Below are positions 15,411 through 24,402 of a stretch of 64,000 bases of DNA, piece after piece. Each line of letters opens with the position of its first letter. Position 1 is the first letter of the stretch. A program made the position numbers and the translations under genes. Origin of the DNA: Bacillus massiliigorillae (GTDB lineage: Bacteria > Bacillota > Bacilli > Bacillales > DSM-1321); contig NZ_HG428746.1 of NCBI RefSeq assembly GCF_000380245.2, positions 51,311 to 115,310 on the forward strand, read 5' to 3'. The notes beneath the pieces are model-generated. The model saw only the letters and a list, made by a program, of their open reading frames with translations, did not search any database and had not been told where the DNA came from.

Positions 15411-16799
15411 TTAAGCTACTTTTCCGCCTTGTTTTGCTTCTGTTGCTTTCAATTGTTTTTGAGAATAAATCCAACTGAAAACAAATCCTACTGCGAATGT
15501 TAATAATACACCTAAGCTATTTCCTTCAAAAATACCTTTTGCAAATGGTGCTGGGAATAATGGATTTTCTGTAAATAATAGACCTGTAATAACACTTGCA
15601 AACCAAATGATTACATTTCCTTTATTTACTGCAATATTTTTATCACCAGAAATGATTTCTGGATCATAGCCTTGTTTCTTACGTAAGATGATGTAATCTG
15701 CTACGAATACTGCTGTCCAAGCTGCTAAACCGATACCAACTACTCCTAAAAACATTTGGAAAGAACCTAAGAAATCACCGTTTATGAATAATACGTATGT
15801 TGGTAATAAAATCATTATCGCACCATGGAAAATGATTGAAGTACGATCTGATAATTTAATGTTAGTTGCTTCTAATGCCGTACGACCTGAGCGTAAAGAA
15901 ATTACAGCTGGAGGAATAATTCCACCTAATGCCGTAATGAAGTATGGAATTACCATCCATTTAGGCATTTGTAATGCTAATGCAGCAATCGGGTCAGCTG
16001 AACTTACTAGCTCTGGATTTGTTGCATTCATAAGAATCCCTAAGAACATAATTACGAAAAGTGGTGTTGCAGACGCTAACGTCGTTGTAATAAAAATAGA
16101 TTTATTAGATGAATTTGGGCTTTGGTAACAAGAGTAATCACTCGCACACATTGCCCAACTTAATGCCGAACCTGCAATGATAATAGAGATTGCTGGTAAT
16201 ACGCCACCGATCCAATCACCGTTTGGCATATTTACTAGTGCACTCCAATCAGTTTGTGGAACTAAAATGAATAGTACTACTACTGTAAGAGCACCAAAGA
16301 TATATGTGAAAATTGTTTGAGCTTTAACTAATGTTTCTTGCTTCACAAGTGATAATGCCATAATTGCAATTGATAAACCAATTAAACCAATGATCTGCGT
16401 AGTTGTTGTAACTTCAAAGCCTGCTGCTGTTACGATTGCATTAAGTGAGAAGATACCTGTCGGAACGTTACCAACACTTAACCAACCAATTAAACAAATC
16501 CAAGCTAAAACGGCAGGAATTAAATTCCCTTTCGAGCCAAAAGCCGCACGTGATAAAACGAAGGTTGGAGCTTTACCTAACTTACCTGGTAAGCTTAAGT
16601 AACCAATCAGTGCAAATGAAGCTGCACCCAATACAGCTGCTACAACTGATTGCACGAAGTTTAAGCCATAGCTTACGATAATACCTCCGTATACTAGACC
16701 CATAACACCAATATTTAATGAGAACCAAATCCAAAATAGCTGTTTCGGGCTTCCGGTTCTTTCTTGTTCAGGAATTAAATCTGGATATTTTTTACTCAT
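15411..16799 (-). CDS. NCS1-family nucleobase permease (cytosine/purine type)
   Basis: Membrane symporter of the nucleobase:cation symporter-1 family, 462 aa with about 12 hydrophobic segments. The family start QLFWIWFSLNIGVMGLVYGGI and the SYGLNFVQSVVAAVLGA loop are present. The start is the ATG at 16799 (MSKKYPDLIPE), preceded by AGGGAGGAAG; an open frame to 16886 lacks a signal. It forms an operon with deoD, which suggests purine or cytosine uptake. A GntR-type palindrome lies 130 nt upstream. Exact substrate cannot be read from sequence. Confidence 0.88.
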   Translation of the reverse strand: MSKKYPDLIPEQERTGSPKQLFWIWFSLNIGVMGLVYGGIIVSYGLNFVQSVVAAVLGAASFALIGYLSLPGKLGKAPTFVLSRAAFGSKGNLIPAVLAWICLIGWLSVGNVPTGIFSLNAIVTAAGFEVTTTTQIIGLIGLSIAIMALSLVKQETLVKAQTIFTYIFGALTVVVLFILVPQTDWSALVNMPNGDWIGGVLPAISIIIAGSALSWAMCASDYSCYQSPNSSNKSIFITTTLASATPLFVIMFLGILMNATNPELVSSADPIAALALQMPKWMVIPYFITALGGIIPPAVISLRSGRTALEATNIKLSDRTSIIFHGAIMILLPTYVLFINGDFLGSFQMFLGVVGIGLAAWTAVFVADYIILRKKQGYDPEIISGDKNIAVNKGNVIIWFASVITGLLFTENPLFPAPFAKGIFEGNSLGVLLTFAVGFVFSWIYSQKQLKATEAKQGGKVA

Positions 16800-16932
16800 C
16801 GTCTCTTCCTCCCTTTCACTCTCATTTGCTAAAGAATAAGTATTCCGCCACCAGCTGTTGACTTTGTGAATTACTATTAATTGCAAACATTATGAGTAAC
16901 TTTTATCTAATCTGTAAAATAATGTAGTAGTA

Positions 16933-16948
16933 TGTCTGATGTCAGACA
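16933..16948. promoter_or_regulatory. Palindrome TGTCTGA-TG-TCAGACA, GntR-like operator
   Basis: Perfect 7-bp inverted repeat, 2-nt spacer, in the promoter region of the NCS1/deoD operon. The TGTCTGA half-site resembles FadR-subfamily GntR operators. No GntR gene is in the window. Confidence 0.5.
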
Positions 16949-17180
16949 TCTTAAAATATTAAAAAAATAATAACGCATTTGTAAATGCGAAGTACATCTT
17001 GTAGGACTAGTTCTTACCTTTATTATAACTAGCCTATCCTCTTAATCTGTAAGCGGTTTCAGCATTTACAAAACAATCATAACATCTTAATTAGTATTTT
17101 GGAATAGTAATTTACGCAACCTATAATTGAAAATAAATTCTAAATATTGAGATTATAACTCATTTACTTTGTAATAAAGT
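16949..17180. other. Intergenic, no gene seen
   Basis: AT-rich stretch between the NCS1 promoter and the R1 terminator. A small dyad GCATTTGTAAATGC (16975-16988) is present. No ORF with a ribosome binding site was found. Confidence 0.4.
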
Positions 17181-17227
17181 AAAAAGTCTACCCAAAGTGA
17201 TTCGCATTCACTTTGGGTAGACTTTTT
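17181..17227. terminator. Terminator hairpin, R1 family copy B
   Basis: Arms 17181-17200 and 17208-17227, a 20-bp perfect stem AAAAAGTCTACCCAAAGTGA. Lies just past the stop of the tusA-like gene. Confidence 0.85.
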
Positions 17228-17236
17228 GCTCTCTTT

Positions 17237-17464
17237 CTATTTACCCTTCTTCACAATAATCTGCCAGCTTGCTTCACTCAATTGCTCAAATTCTGTGATT
17301 TCATGACCAGCTGTTGCTGCCCAACGTGGAATACTTTCAGTTGCCTGTGTGCAATCAAAGTTAATAATTAGTTCCTCTCCGATTTCCATTGTCTCAATCG
17401 CGTTTTTTGCCTCTACTAGTGGAAACGGGCATACCATACCTGTAGTTTCTAATAGTTTTGTCAT
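17237..17464 (-). CDS. tsuB: TusA/TsuB-family sulfur carrier
   Basis: Small (75 aa) TusA-fold sulfur carrier. The conserved C-P-x-P motif is at Cys12 (GMVCPFPLVEAKNAI), the residue that accepts persulfide sulfur. The C-terminal SIPRWAATAGHEI segment is also typical. The ATG at 17464 has GGAGG at 8 nt; a longer frame to 17482 is unlikely. It lies 39 nt downstream of a YeeE/YedE-family transporter gene. In Spirochaeta and E. coli such pairs (TsuA-TsuB) import thiosulfate, and the role is inferred from that pairing. Confidence 0.88.
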   Translation of the reverse strand: MTKLLETTGMVCPFPLVEAKNAIETMEIGEELIINFDCTQATESIPRWAATAGHEITEFEQLSEASWQIIVKKGK

Positions 17465-17503
17465 TTTAATTTCCTCCTTCAAAATCCTTTAAGTTTTCTT
17501 ATA

Positions 17504-18568
17504 TTAAGCCGAAACTTTTGTAGATGAACCAGCTTTAGATTTTTTATTTTTACGAATAATTGTAAAATATACTGCAATCCAGCTTCCTAATAAGAAGCAA
17601 GCCATCGCTACCCAGCCTTGCCATGCGAAAATCGCAGAATTTACAAGACCATTACCAATTGTACATCCCCCAGCAATACTCGCACCGAAGCCCATTACTA
17701 AACCGCCAATTGCGTTATTTCTTAATGTTGCTTTATCTGGTAAACGGAATCGGAATTCTCCACTTCCTTTTGCCGCAATGAAAGAACCAATAAAAATACC
17801 TAATACTAAAAATACACCCCAATCTAATAATGCATTGTCACCTGTTACTAAAAATTGAAGTGTTTTTGCTGTTGGTGTCGTAATTCCTAAACCAGCATTA
17901 CGACCTGTTGCCTCACTTAAAGGCCATGCAATTATAGCAATTAAACCAACTAGAGCAGCCGTCACAAATGGATGCCAAGCTTTCTCAAATAAAACATGAG
18001 AAAGACCTGTTTTCTTTGGCTTCAATCTTGCAACAAACAATTTTGGCTTTCTCAATTCACGAATTACTAATGCACCAACAATACCAACCAACAATACAAC
18101 TAAATACCACTTTGAAATTCCCAATGTTTCGAAAACATAAGCATCACTTGCCTTATAGGACGTTAACTCGTCAGCTACCGGCAATAAAACCCCAAACTTT
18201 GTCATCGCCGATCCTAACATATAACCAAATAAAGCAATCCAACTTCCGATTAAACCTTCACCTGCTCGATACCATGTTCCTGTAGCACAGCCGCCAGCTA
18301 ACACCATACCTACTCCAAATATTAGCCCCCCAACAATTGTGCCAAGCCATGGAAACAGACCTGTTTCTAGTACAAGGTTTCCTGTATCCCACAACAGAAA
18401 CACACCGACACTTTGAATTGCAATAACAATGAATGTTGCTAAAAACATTCTTCCATCTCTAGCTAAAATCAGGTCGCGATAAGCTCCTACTATACAAAAT
18501 CGTCCTCTTTGTAAGACGAATCCTAATAATATCCCACATATAATTCCAGTAATAATCATTTGAGCCAT
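17504..18568 (-). CDS. tsuA: YeeE/YedE-family thiosulfate transporter TsuA
   Basis: 354-aa integral membrane protein with about nine to ten hydrophobic segments. It has two internally related halves with conserved Cys motifs: LQRGRFCIVGAYRDL near residue 22, GGCATGTWYRAGEG near 93, and GGCTIGNGLVNSAI near 299. These Cys/Gly loops are the thiosulfate path in TsuA. The tsuB/tusA gene follows, so thiosulfate uptake is the most likely role. It ends in a basic tail. RBS AGAGGTGG precedes the ATG at 18568. Confidence 0.9.
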   Translation of the reverse strand: MAQMIITGIICGILLGFVLQRGRFCIVGAYRDLILARDGRMFLATFIVIAIQSVGVFLLWDTGNLVLETGLFPWLGTIVGGLIFGVGMVLAGGCATGTWYRAGEGLIGSWIALFGYMLGSAMTKFGVLLPVADELTSYKASDAYVFETLGISKWYLVVLLVGIVGALVIRELRKPKLFVARLKPKKTGLSHVLFEKAWHPFVTAALVGLIAIIAWPLSEATGRNAGLGITTPTAKTLQFLVTGDNALLDWGVFLVLGIFIGSFIAAKGSGEFRFRLPDKATLRNNAIGGLVMGFGASIAGGCTIGNGLVNSAIFAWQGWVAMACFLLGSWIAVYFTIIRKNKKSKAGSSTKVSA

Positions 18569-18685
18569 GTTATTCCACCTCTTTTGCTATTTTTTACAAT
18601 ATTACTACAATTCTCATGAAATTACTAGGATTAAATTCAAAATAATTGAATTGTCTATTTTTTTACCACTTTTAACTTAGATAGA

Positions 18686-18732
18686 ACAAAAAAGACTGTT
18701 CCAAAGTCTTATCTTCAGAACAGCCTTTTTAC
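18686..18732. terminator. Terminator hairpin
   Basis: Stem AAAAAGACTGTTC/GAACAGCCTTTTT with one G-U-type mismatch (arms about 18686-18701 and 18718-18732). Its right arm reaches the stop codon of the MFS gene, whose transcript it terminates. Confidence 0.7.
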
Positions 18733-20352
18733 CTATTGTGCTTGTCTTTCTTCTATCTCAACTTGAGGAGTCTCCTCATCATGAATATCTAATTTATCTT
18801 TTAGTTCTTTATCTCTCTTAATACGACTTTTGCCCATTGCAAGTGCTGCAAATACACCTGTCACGATAAATACTAAGCCTGTTAAGAACACTAAAGAGAA
18901 GGATTCAGTCCATGCTGTAGCTATTCCCTTTACCACTAATTCCTGTAGCTCTACTGGAAATGGTAATGCTGATGGATTAATTAACAAACCAAACAATGCA
19001 TCTGTTTTTTCAGATAGTGCATGAAGTGCTTGTTGTACAGCAGGTTCCGTTGCTGCTTTACTTGCTTCACTCATTTTTGTAACGATTGATTGATTCATAA
19101 CACTATTCAAGACAGTAACACCAATCGTTCCTCCAATTGAACGGAAGAATGTTGCAGCAGATGTTACTTGTCCTAACTGAGAAGTTGGAAATTCATTTTG
19201 AATAGCAATTGTAATAGTAGGCATAACTAATCCCATACCAAGACCTAGAACAATCATGTATAAATACACTTGCCATTGAGTAGATTCTAATCCCATTGTA
19301 CTCATTAAATAAAAACCAACTGAAGCAATTACCATACCAGTTGTTAACACCGTACGGAAACGCAATTTTAATAATAATCTTCCACCAACTACACTTGCAA
19401 TAATAAGTGCAATCATCATCGGTGTCATAGCAGACCCTGCTTCAGTTGGTGAAACACCTAATATACCTTGCATAAACATTGGAACGAACATAATCGCACC
19501 AAACATACCAAGACCTAGTAAGAAACCAAGCAAATTCGATACCGCAAATACACGATTTTTAAAGAAACGGAAATCTAAAATCGGATCAACCGCTTTTCTT
19601 TCAATAAATGCAAAAGCAACTAATAAAACAATGACTGCACCCATAATGGCCATTGATGTACCTGATGCCCAAGCAAATTTATCTCCACCGAAAGTTAACC
19701 ATACTAAGAAAAGAACGACTGCCGGAATCAATGTAGCTATTCCTAAATAATCGATACTTACTTTTCCCTTCTTAATTGGTTCATGCTTCATACCTACATA
19801 AATTAAGATGGCAGATAATAACCCAAATGGTAAATTAATAAGGAAAATCCAATGCCAACTTACGTAATCAACGATTACACCGCCAAGAAACGGTCCAAAA
19901 ACAGAACTTAAACCAAATAAAGCACCGAAAACACCTTGCCATTTTGCTCTTTGTTCAGCACTAAAAATATCACCGATAATTGTTTGTGATAGTGGCATAA
20001 TCATACCGCCACCGATACCTTGTAATCCTCTATACAGTACAAGCTCTTCCATTGTATTGGCAGTAGCACAAAGTCCTGAACCAAGAATGAAAATAATTGT
20101 ACCGAGCAAATATAGCTTTCTTCTTCCATATAAGTCAGATAGCTTACCTACAATTGGTACTACTGCAGTAGATGCAATCATGTAAGCTGTTGTAACCCAA
20201 GCAAAAATACTAAATCCATTCAGTTCCGCTACAATCGTAGGCATAGCTGTACCTACAACAGTTTGCTCTAAGGAACTGAAGAACATTCCTATCATTAAAC
20301 CAGCTAGCACTAAGTTTTTCTTAATGCCTATATTTTGATGACTTAGTTCCAA
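18733..20352 (-). CDS. DHA2-family MFS multidrug exporter (14 TM)
   Basis: About 539-aa inner-membrane drug:proton antiporter of the EmrB/QacA (DHA2) subfamily. Motif A appears as GKLSDLYGRRKLYLLG after TM2, motif C-like GPFLGGVIVDYVSWHWIFLINLPFG in TM5-6, and fourteen hydrophobic segments are expected from length and pattern. A charged tail ends in EERQAQ. The GTG at 20361 touches the Shine-Dalgarno AAAGGG, so TTG at 20352 (7 nt spacing) is preferred. It lies downstream of a TetR gene, and both promoters share a GACYAGTCAG motif. Drug specificity is unknown. Confidence 0.88.
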   Translation of the reverse strand: MELSHQNIGIKKNLVLAGLMIGMFFSSLEQTVVGTAMPTIVAELNGFSIFAWVTTAYMIASTAVVPIVGKLSDLYGRRKLYLLGTIIFILGSGLCATANTMEELVLYRGLQGIGGGMIMPLSQTIIGDIFSAEQRAKWQGVFGALFGLSSVFGPFLGGVIVDYVSWHWIFLINLPFGLLSAILIYVGMKHEPIKKGKVSIDYLGIATLIPAVVLFLVWLTFGGDKFAWASGTSMAIMGAVIVLLVAFAFIERKAVDPILDFRFFKNRVFAVSNLLGFLLGLGMFGAIMFVPMFMQGILGVSPTEAGSAMTPMMIALIIASVVGGRLLLKLRFRTVLTTGMVIASVGFYLMSTMGLESTQWQVYLYMIVLGLGMGLVMPTITIAIQNEFPTSQLGQVTSAATFFRSIGGTIGVTVLNSVMNQSIVTKMSEASKAATEPAVQQALHALSEKTDALFGLLINPSALPFPVELQELVVKGIATAWTESFSLVFLTGLVFIVTGVFAALAMGKSRIKRDKELKDKLDIHDEETPQVEIEERQAQ

Positions 20353-20415
20353 AGCAATCACCCTTTACTATAACTTATGTTACATTTTTCACGTAAAAGA
20401 ATTATAGTTAAGAGT

Positions 20416-20425
20416 GACCAGTCAG
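20416..20425. promoter_or_regulatory. Candidate TetR operator before the MFS gene
   Basis: GACCAGTCAG within TGACCAGTCAGTCA. A near-identical GACTAGTCAG lies upstream of the tetR gene (21410-21419). Confidence 0.55.
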
Positions 20426-20443
20426 TCAACGTCCAAAAAAAGG

Positions 20444-20470
20444 AAGCGTCCATTATCTAAATGAACGCTT
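20444..20470 (-). terminator. Terminator of the tetR gene
   Basis: On the minus strand AAGCGTTCAT pairs with ATGGACGCTT and is followed by CCTTTTTTT. Lies 10 nt after the tetR stop, so the MFS gene probably uses its own promoter. Confidence 0.7.
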
Positions 20471-20480
20471 GAATAGTTCT

Positions 20481-21335
20481 CTATTGTATTTGAAAAAACG
20501 CAGCAATCTTATTTCGATATACTGTTAGTTCTGTAATTTCATTAAAATTAGAAAGCATTCCTTGAATAACAGGAATTCTAGGCTGTTCCTTTTGAAGCTC
20601 TTGTTCTAATACTTCTAAAGAAATCATTAAATCTTCTTTAGTATCAAGCTCTGCAATGATGCTCTTCATTTTCGATAACACATCATAAATATCCGTTTGG
20701 AAACAGCTATGTTTACTATTAATGAGCTCTTGCATTAAGCTTTCATCTAATAAAGGCTTATCGTTCATTAGACCACTCACGATATCATCCATACGACGAA
20801 TCATAAATTCCATTACAAAATCTACTCGAATCATCTCATTATTAAAAAACATGATTCTTAAATAGGAATGAAGCATCCCTTCTAACATTAATGAAAGATC
20901 CCAAATAAAAGGTTTAACACGTTCACCATATATATTTAATAGCCCTTGTTGTAAGAAATGATGCATTCTAAGCTGCATGTTATACAACTCTTCCTTAATT
21001 CTTTCATTTAAAGGGATAGCTTGCTCTCGTGTTTGCATAATCATGAATTCTTTATTAGCGATAACACTTTCTAGCACCGATTGAAGTTGTTTTATGAACT
21101 TTTCACGAGATGGTAAATCCTTATTCTCATAGAACAACATTTTATTCTCTAATTGCTCAGAGTAATGTTGGAAAATAGCAAGTAACAACGCATCCTTCGA
21201 CTTAAAATATAAGTAAAAAGCGCCTTTTGATATTCCACTTTCTGCAACGATTTCGCTTATAGAAGTAGAAGAGTATCCTTTAGCAGCAAATAATTTAATA
21301 GCAGATTTAATGATTATTTTTTCTTTTTCTTTCAT
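20481..21335 (-). CDS. TetR-family transcription regulator
   Basis: 284-aa repressor, longer than the usual 190-220 aa. The N-terminal TetR helix-turn-helix is clear: IKSAIKLFAAKGYSSTSISEIVAESGISKGAFYLYFKSKDALLLAIF (about residues 8-55 in parts). The C-terminal ligand region is helical, with an extra 60-70 residues ending in FNEITELTVYRNKIAAFFQIQ. It is upstream of and co-oriented with the DHA2 exporter, its probable target. Relatives of this layout control drug exporters in Bacillus. Confidence 0.9.
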   Translation of the reverse strand: MKEKEKIIIKSAIKLFAAKGYSSTSISEIVAESGISKGAFYLYFKSKDALLLAIFQHYSEQLENKMLFYENKDLPSREKFIKQLQSVLESVIANKEFMIMQTREQAIPLNERIKEELYNMQLRMHHFLQQGLLNIYGERVKPFIWDLSLMLEGMLHSYLRIMFFNNEMIRVDFVMEFMIRRMDDIVSGLMNDKPLLDESLMQELINSKHSCFQTDIYDVLSKMKSIIAELDTKEDLMISLEVLEQELQKEQPRIPVIQGMLSNFNEITELTVYRNKIAAFFQIQ

Positions 21336-21409
21336 GCTAATTCTCCCTATCCTCTATAATCTTTCTCTACAAAAATGAATACGTTATCATTAGTCCAAGC
21401 CACAGGACC

Positions 21410-21419
21410 GACTAGTCAG
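21410..21419. promoter_or_regulatory. Candidate autoregulatory TetR operator
   Basis: GACTAGTCAG, differing at one base from the site before the MFS gene, about 75 nt before the tetR start. Confidence 0.5.
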
Positions 21420-21510
21420 CATTTTACAGTACAGGAACATTTCAGTCAAGAAAAGGTAGAGCGTCAATTTCATCAAGTACCAACTAATTAATCGTTTGAT
21501 TAGTAAATAG

Positions 21511-21543
21511 AGGTAAGCGCCCATCTTCCTTTAGCGCTTACCC
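21511..21543. terminator. Hairpin GGTAAGCGC/GCGCTTACC
   Basis: Inverted repeat AGGTAAGCGC...GCGCTTACCCTT preceding repeat R2. It may end leftward transcription past dinB or form part of the repeat. Confidence 0.5.
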
Positions 21544-21546
21544 TTC

Positions 21547-21705
21547 CCATTATTTATCCCGTTCAAACTGGCGCTAAGACTCCCACTTCAAAACGTAGCG
21601 TAAGCAGAGACGTTTATGTGGGGAGATCAAGCACCAATAAGAACCCGATTGGTTCAACTAATGCTCAGTTGGAATAAGCACCCCACCGAGCAAAGTTTCA
21701 CTTTA
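21547..21705 (-). repeat. Dispersed repeat R2, long copy
   Basis: About 160 bp. It starts TTTATCCCGTTCAAACTGGC and ends AAAGTTTCACTTTA at the dinB stop codon. The middle has a hairpin (CTCCCAC...GTGGGGAG with inner AAACG/CGTTT). A shorter copy at 39057-39142 keeps both ends and lacks the centre. The ends match at most positions. Possibly a relic of a non-autonomous mobile element; identity unproven. Confidence 0.65.
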
Positions 21706-22188
21706 TTTTCGTTCATCTTTATCGTCTTTTGATGGTCCATAAATACCCGGTACCTTCACACCAGCTTGATGCATTAGTACACTCATTTGACCACGGTGAT
21801 GGATCTCATGAGAAACCAGCATAGACAAAGTAGCACCATTTGCTTGAGGCTGTCCAAAAATTGCGCTTTCTGCAAGTAAATCTCCATCTTTCCATTGTTT
21901 CTTCACTGCTGCCAAAATGCCTTGGCTCATTTGCTGATAGCCTTCAGCTATTTCTTTTGCTAAAGCTGGAATAGGCGATTCAGGAGATGGAGAATTAAAA
22001 TCAAGCCCTGTTTGTTTGGCGATAAGTCCTCCAACAACTACGATATGCCATGCTGTTTCACCTAGTGACCAATAGCCAGGTGCAATTTCTTGTTTTAATG
22101 ACTCATCAGTAAGTTGATTCATTAATTTCTGTGTAAGACTAGATTCCATTTGCCATACATTTAAAAATCCTTCAACAGTTTGATACAT
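21703..22188 (-). CDS. DinB-family protein
   Basis: 161-aa four-helix-bundle protein of the DinB/YfiT metal-dependent superfamily. The metal-binding His pattern is visible: AWHIVVVGG (first His) and VSHEIHHRGQMSVLMHQAG near residue 120-140 (HxxxH/HHRGQ). Family members include bacillithiol-dependent transferases; the substrate here is not known. The ATG at 22188 has AGGAGGAG at suitable spacing, and the upstream frame to 22230 is not needed. The stop codon lies at the end of repeat R2. Confidence 0.88.
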   Translation of the reverse strand: MYQTVEGFLNVWQMESSLTQKLMNQLTDESLKQEIAPGYWSLGETAWHIVVVGGLIAKQTGLDFNSPSPESPIPALAKEIAEGYQQMSQGILAAVKKQWKDGDLLAESAIFGQPQANGATLSMLVSHEIHHRGQMSVLMHQAGVKVPGIYGPSKDDKDERK

Positions 22189-22351
22189 ATAAACTCCTCC
22201 TTCTTTATTTACTCTATCATTATTACACATAATAGTCTGAAAACCTTTTAACTTTGTTCACCCTATCCTGAATTATTCAAATACTCTAATAGTAATTATG
22301 ATGAACATGTTACAATTAAAACAGTATTTCACTCTAATTAAGGAGACTGCT

Positions 22352-22807
22352 ATGATTACACCAATCGATATTACTCAAAAAGAAATTGCGTCAGTTGTTT
22401 TATCAATTCAAATACCTGCTTATCAAGTGGAAGCTGAGCTACTGAACGTTCCAGCCCTTCCTCCCTTACAAGATACAATTGAGAGTTTACAAAATTGCGG
22501 TGAAACATTTTATGGTTATTTCATAAACGAAACATTAGCCGGATTTATATCGTATAAGTTTGAAGATCATATGCTCGATATTCATCGTCTTGCCGTTCAT
22601 CCTACATACTTTCATGAAGGCATTGGAAAATCACTACTACATTTTATAGAAGAAATAGAACCATCTGTAGATAAAATTCAAGTTACTACTGGCACAGGCA
22701 ATAAACCTGCTACTACGCTTTATAAACAATTCGGCTATCAAGAAGTAAAACAAATTAAAGTTTCAAACCAACTCTCTTTAACTAATTTTGAGAAAGCACT
22801 AACTTAA
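22352..22807 (+). CDS. GNAT-family N-acetyltransferase
   Basis: 151-aa acetyl-CoA-dependent acetyltransferase. The core is seen as LAGFISYKFEDHMLDIHRLAVHP (beta strands) and the pyrophosphate-binding loop YFHEGIGKSLLHFIEE; ATTLYKQFGYQEVKQ is the usual C-terminal strand. The ATG at 22352 follows AAGGAGA; a longer frame to 22298 lacks a signal. Substrate unknown. It ends at a shared bidirectional terminator. Confidence 0.88.
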   Translation: MITPIDITQKEIASVVLSIQIPAYQVEAELLNVPALPPLQDTIESLQNCGETFYGYFINETLAGFISYKFEDHMLDIHRLAVHPTYFHEGIGKSLLHFIEEIEPSVDKIQVTTGTGNKPATTLYKQFGYQEVKQIKVSNQLSLTNFEKALT

Positions 22808-22810
22808 ATA

Positions 22811-22848
22811 AAAGAAATGATCCCAATTATGTGTGGGATCATTTCTTT
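22811..22848. terminator. Bidirectional terminator
   Basis: Perfect 15-bp stem AAAGAAATGATCCCA/TGGGATCATTTCTTT between converging genes. Confidence 0.85.
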
Positions 22849-22854
22849 TATTTA

Positions 22855-23163
22855 TTAGTATGTCATAGCTTTTTGATTTTGAGCTGCATCGAGTAAGATA
22901 AAAATCGCTGATAAGATATGAAGAATCATGCCCACGATAGGAATCCATCCGATACATGAAGTGACAATTCCAAGAATGTTTCCACTTGCTTTTACACCAT
23001 TTCTAGAAGCAAATACAACGATAACAATATGTAGCACTAACATAATAGCTAAAGGCGCCCACGCTAAACTAAGAATAATAGTACCTCCCAGAATAGGAAT
23101 ACCAAGCAATGCCTCCAGACCTCCAGCAACCCATTTCAATGTGTTCAGATCCTTAGGGCCCAT
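22855..23163 (-). CDS. Small membrane protein, 102 aa
   Basis: Unnamed membrane protein with two to three hydrophobic segments: residues about 18-45, and 62-95 (ILGIVTSCIGWIPIVGMILHILSAIFILLDAA). Gly/Pro-rich turns and a short cytosolic tail are visible. Strong Shine-Dalgarno AGGAGG. Similar short proteins are common in Bacillus. No function or linked partner is evident. Confidence 0.75.
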   Translation of the reverse strand: MGPKDLNTLKWVAGGLEALLGIPILGGTIILSLAWAPLAIMLVLHIVIVVFASRNGVKASGNILGIVTSCIGWIPIVGMILHILSAIFILLDAAQNQKAMTY

Positions 23164-23308
23164 CGTCTTTTCCTCCTCTTAATCTATCGTATACATTTCT
23201 TTTTTCCTTTTTCTAGATTCATTAAACATTCTCTATATATTGAGGGGAGTTTTTCATTATGTTACATTAGCCATAGAAACATATAAACCATACTAAAGGA
23301 ATGATTGC

Positions 23309-23764
23309 ATGATTCTCGTTAGCTCCTGCTTAGCAGGATTATCCTGTCGTTACGACGGAAAACATCAACTTCAAGAGAAGATTCGCATTTTAGTAGAGAA
23401 GAAGAAAGCTATTATGGCATGTCCTGAATTATTAGGTGGATTCACTACTCCTCGTGAACCCGCTGAAATAGTGGATGGTACAGGAGCAGATGTTATTCTT
23501 GGCAAGGCAAAAGTGATTTCTCGCTCAGGCGAAGATGTAACGAAGCAATATGTAGATGGTGCCTATCAAACACTAGCTATAGTCCAACAAACACAAGCAA
23601 CAACCATTGTATTAAAAGAAAATAGCCCTTCATGTGGAAGTAAACAGATTTATAATGGTACATTTTCTGGAGCAAAGATTGCAGGTGAAGGCGTGACAAC
23701 CGCCTTATTGCGTAGTAAAGGGTTTCAAGTTATTTCCGAAGAAGAATTTATGGCGAAATATTAA
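23309..23764 (+). CDS. DUF523 family protein
   Basis: 151-aa cytoplasmic protein with the DUF523 Cys pattern: SSCLAGLSCRYDGK at residues 4-17, MACPELLGGF near 37-46, and KENSPSCGSKQIYNG near 104-118. These conserved Cys residues suggest metal or cluster binding or a sulfur role; no reaction is established to my knowledge. It has its own terminator (23764-23793). Confidence 0.9.
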   Translation: MILVSSCLAGLSCRYDGKHQLQEKIRILVEKKKAIMACPELLGGFTTPREPAEIVDGTGADVILGKAKVISRSGEDVTKQYVDGAYQTLAIVQQTQATTIVLKENSPSCGSKQIYNGTFSGAKIAGEGVTTALLRSKGFQVISEEEFMAKY

Positions 23765-23793
23765 AAGAGGCTACCTTGTGCGATAGCCTCTTT
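23764..23793. terminator. Bidirectional terminator
   Basis: AAAGAGGCTA (23764-23773) pairs with TAGCCTCTTT (23784-23793), between the DUF523 gene and clpP. Confidence 0.8.
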
Positions 23794-23798
23794 CTTCA

Positions 23799-24377
23799 CT
23801 ATTGACCTATAATCTGATCTACAATTCCATATTTTTTTGCTTCATCCACACTCATAAAATAATCTCGTTCTGTATCTTCACGTATTTTTTCAATCGGCTG
23901 TCCTGTACAGTCGGCTATTATTTGATTTATATGTTCCTTCAACTTTAAGATACGACGAGCTGTAATTTCGATTTCTGTCGCTTGCCCTTTCACGCCACCT
24001 AATGGTTGATGAATCATAATCTCACTATTAGGTAATGCGAATCTTTTTCCTTTCGTACCAGCTAGCAACAAAAGCGCTCCAAAGGAAGCAGCCATTCCTG
24101 TGCAAATGGTACGAATATCAGGTTTTATATAATTCATCGTATCAAAGATGGCAAAGCCAGCTGAAGTTGAGCCACCAGGGCTATTTATATAAATTGATAT
24201 ATCTTTCTCTGGGTCCTCTGCCGCTAAAAAAAGCAACTGAGCAATAATATTGTTTGCCACTTGATCATTAATTTCATCACCAAGCATAATAATCCGATCT
24301 TTCAATAGGCGTGAATAAATATCATATGAACGCTCACCTTGCTTCGTTTGTTCAATTACATAAGGAATCGTAGCCAT
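23799..24377 (-). CDS. clpP: ATP-dependent Clp protease proteolytic subunit
   Basis: Serine protease subunit forming the Clp chamber. At 192 aa it has the full catalytic triad: Ser98 (GMAASFGA), His123 (MIHQPLGG) and Asp172 (ERDYFMS). The active-site motif is ASFGA, where the housekeeping enzyme usually has ASMGA. Together with its position 25 nt after an ECF-type sigma factor gene, this suggests an accessory ClpP rather than the main one. Partner ATPase unknown. Confidence 0.94.
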   Translation of the reverse strand: MATIPYVIEQTKQGERSYDIYSRLLKDRIIMLGDEINDQVANNIIAQLLFLAAEDPEKDISIYINSPGGSTSAGFAIFDTMNYIKPDIRTICTGMAASFGALLLLAGTKGKRFALPNSEIMIHQPLGGVKGQATEIEITARRILKLKEHINQIIADCTGQPIEKIREDTERDYFMSVDEAKKYGIVDQIIGQ

Positions 24378-24402
24378 TTGTAAAACCTCCTATAATTATT
24401 GG

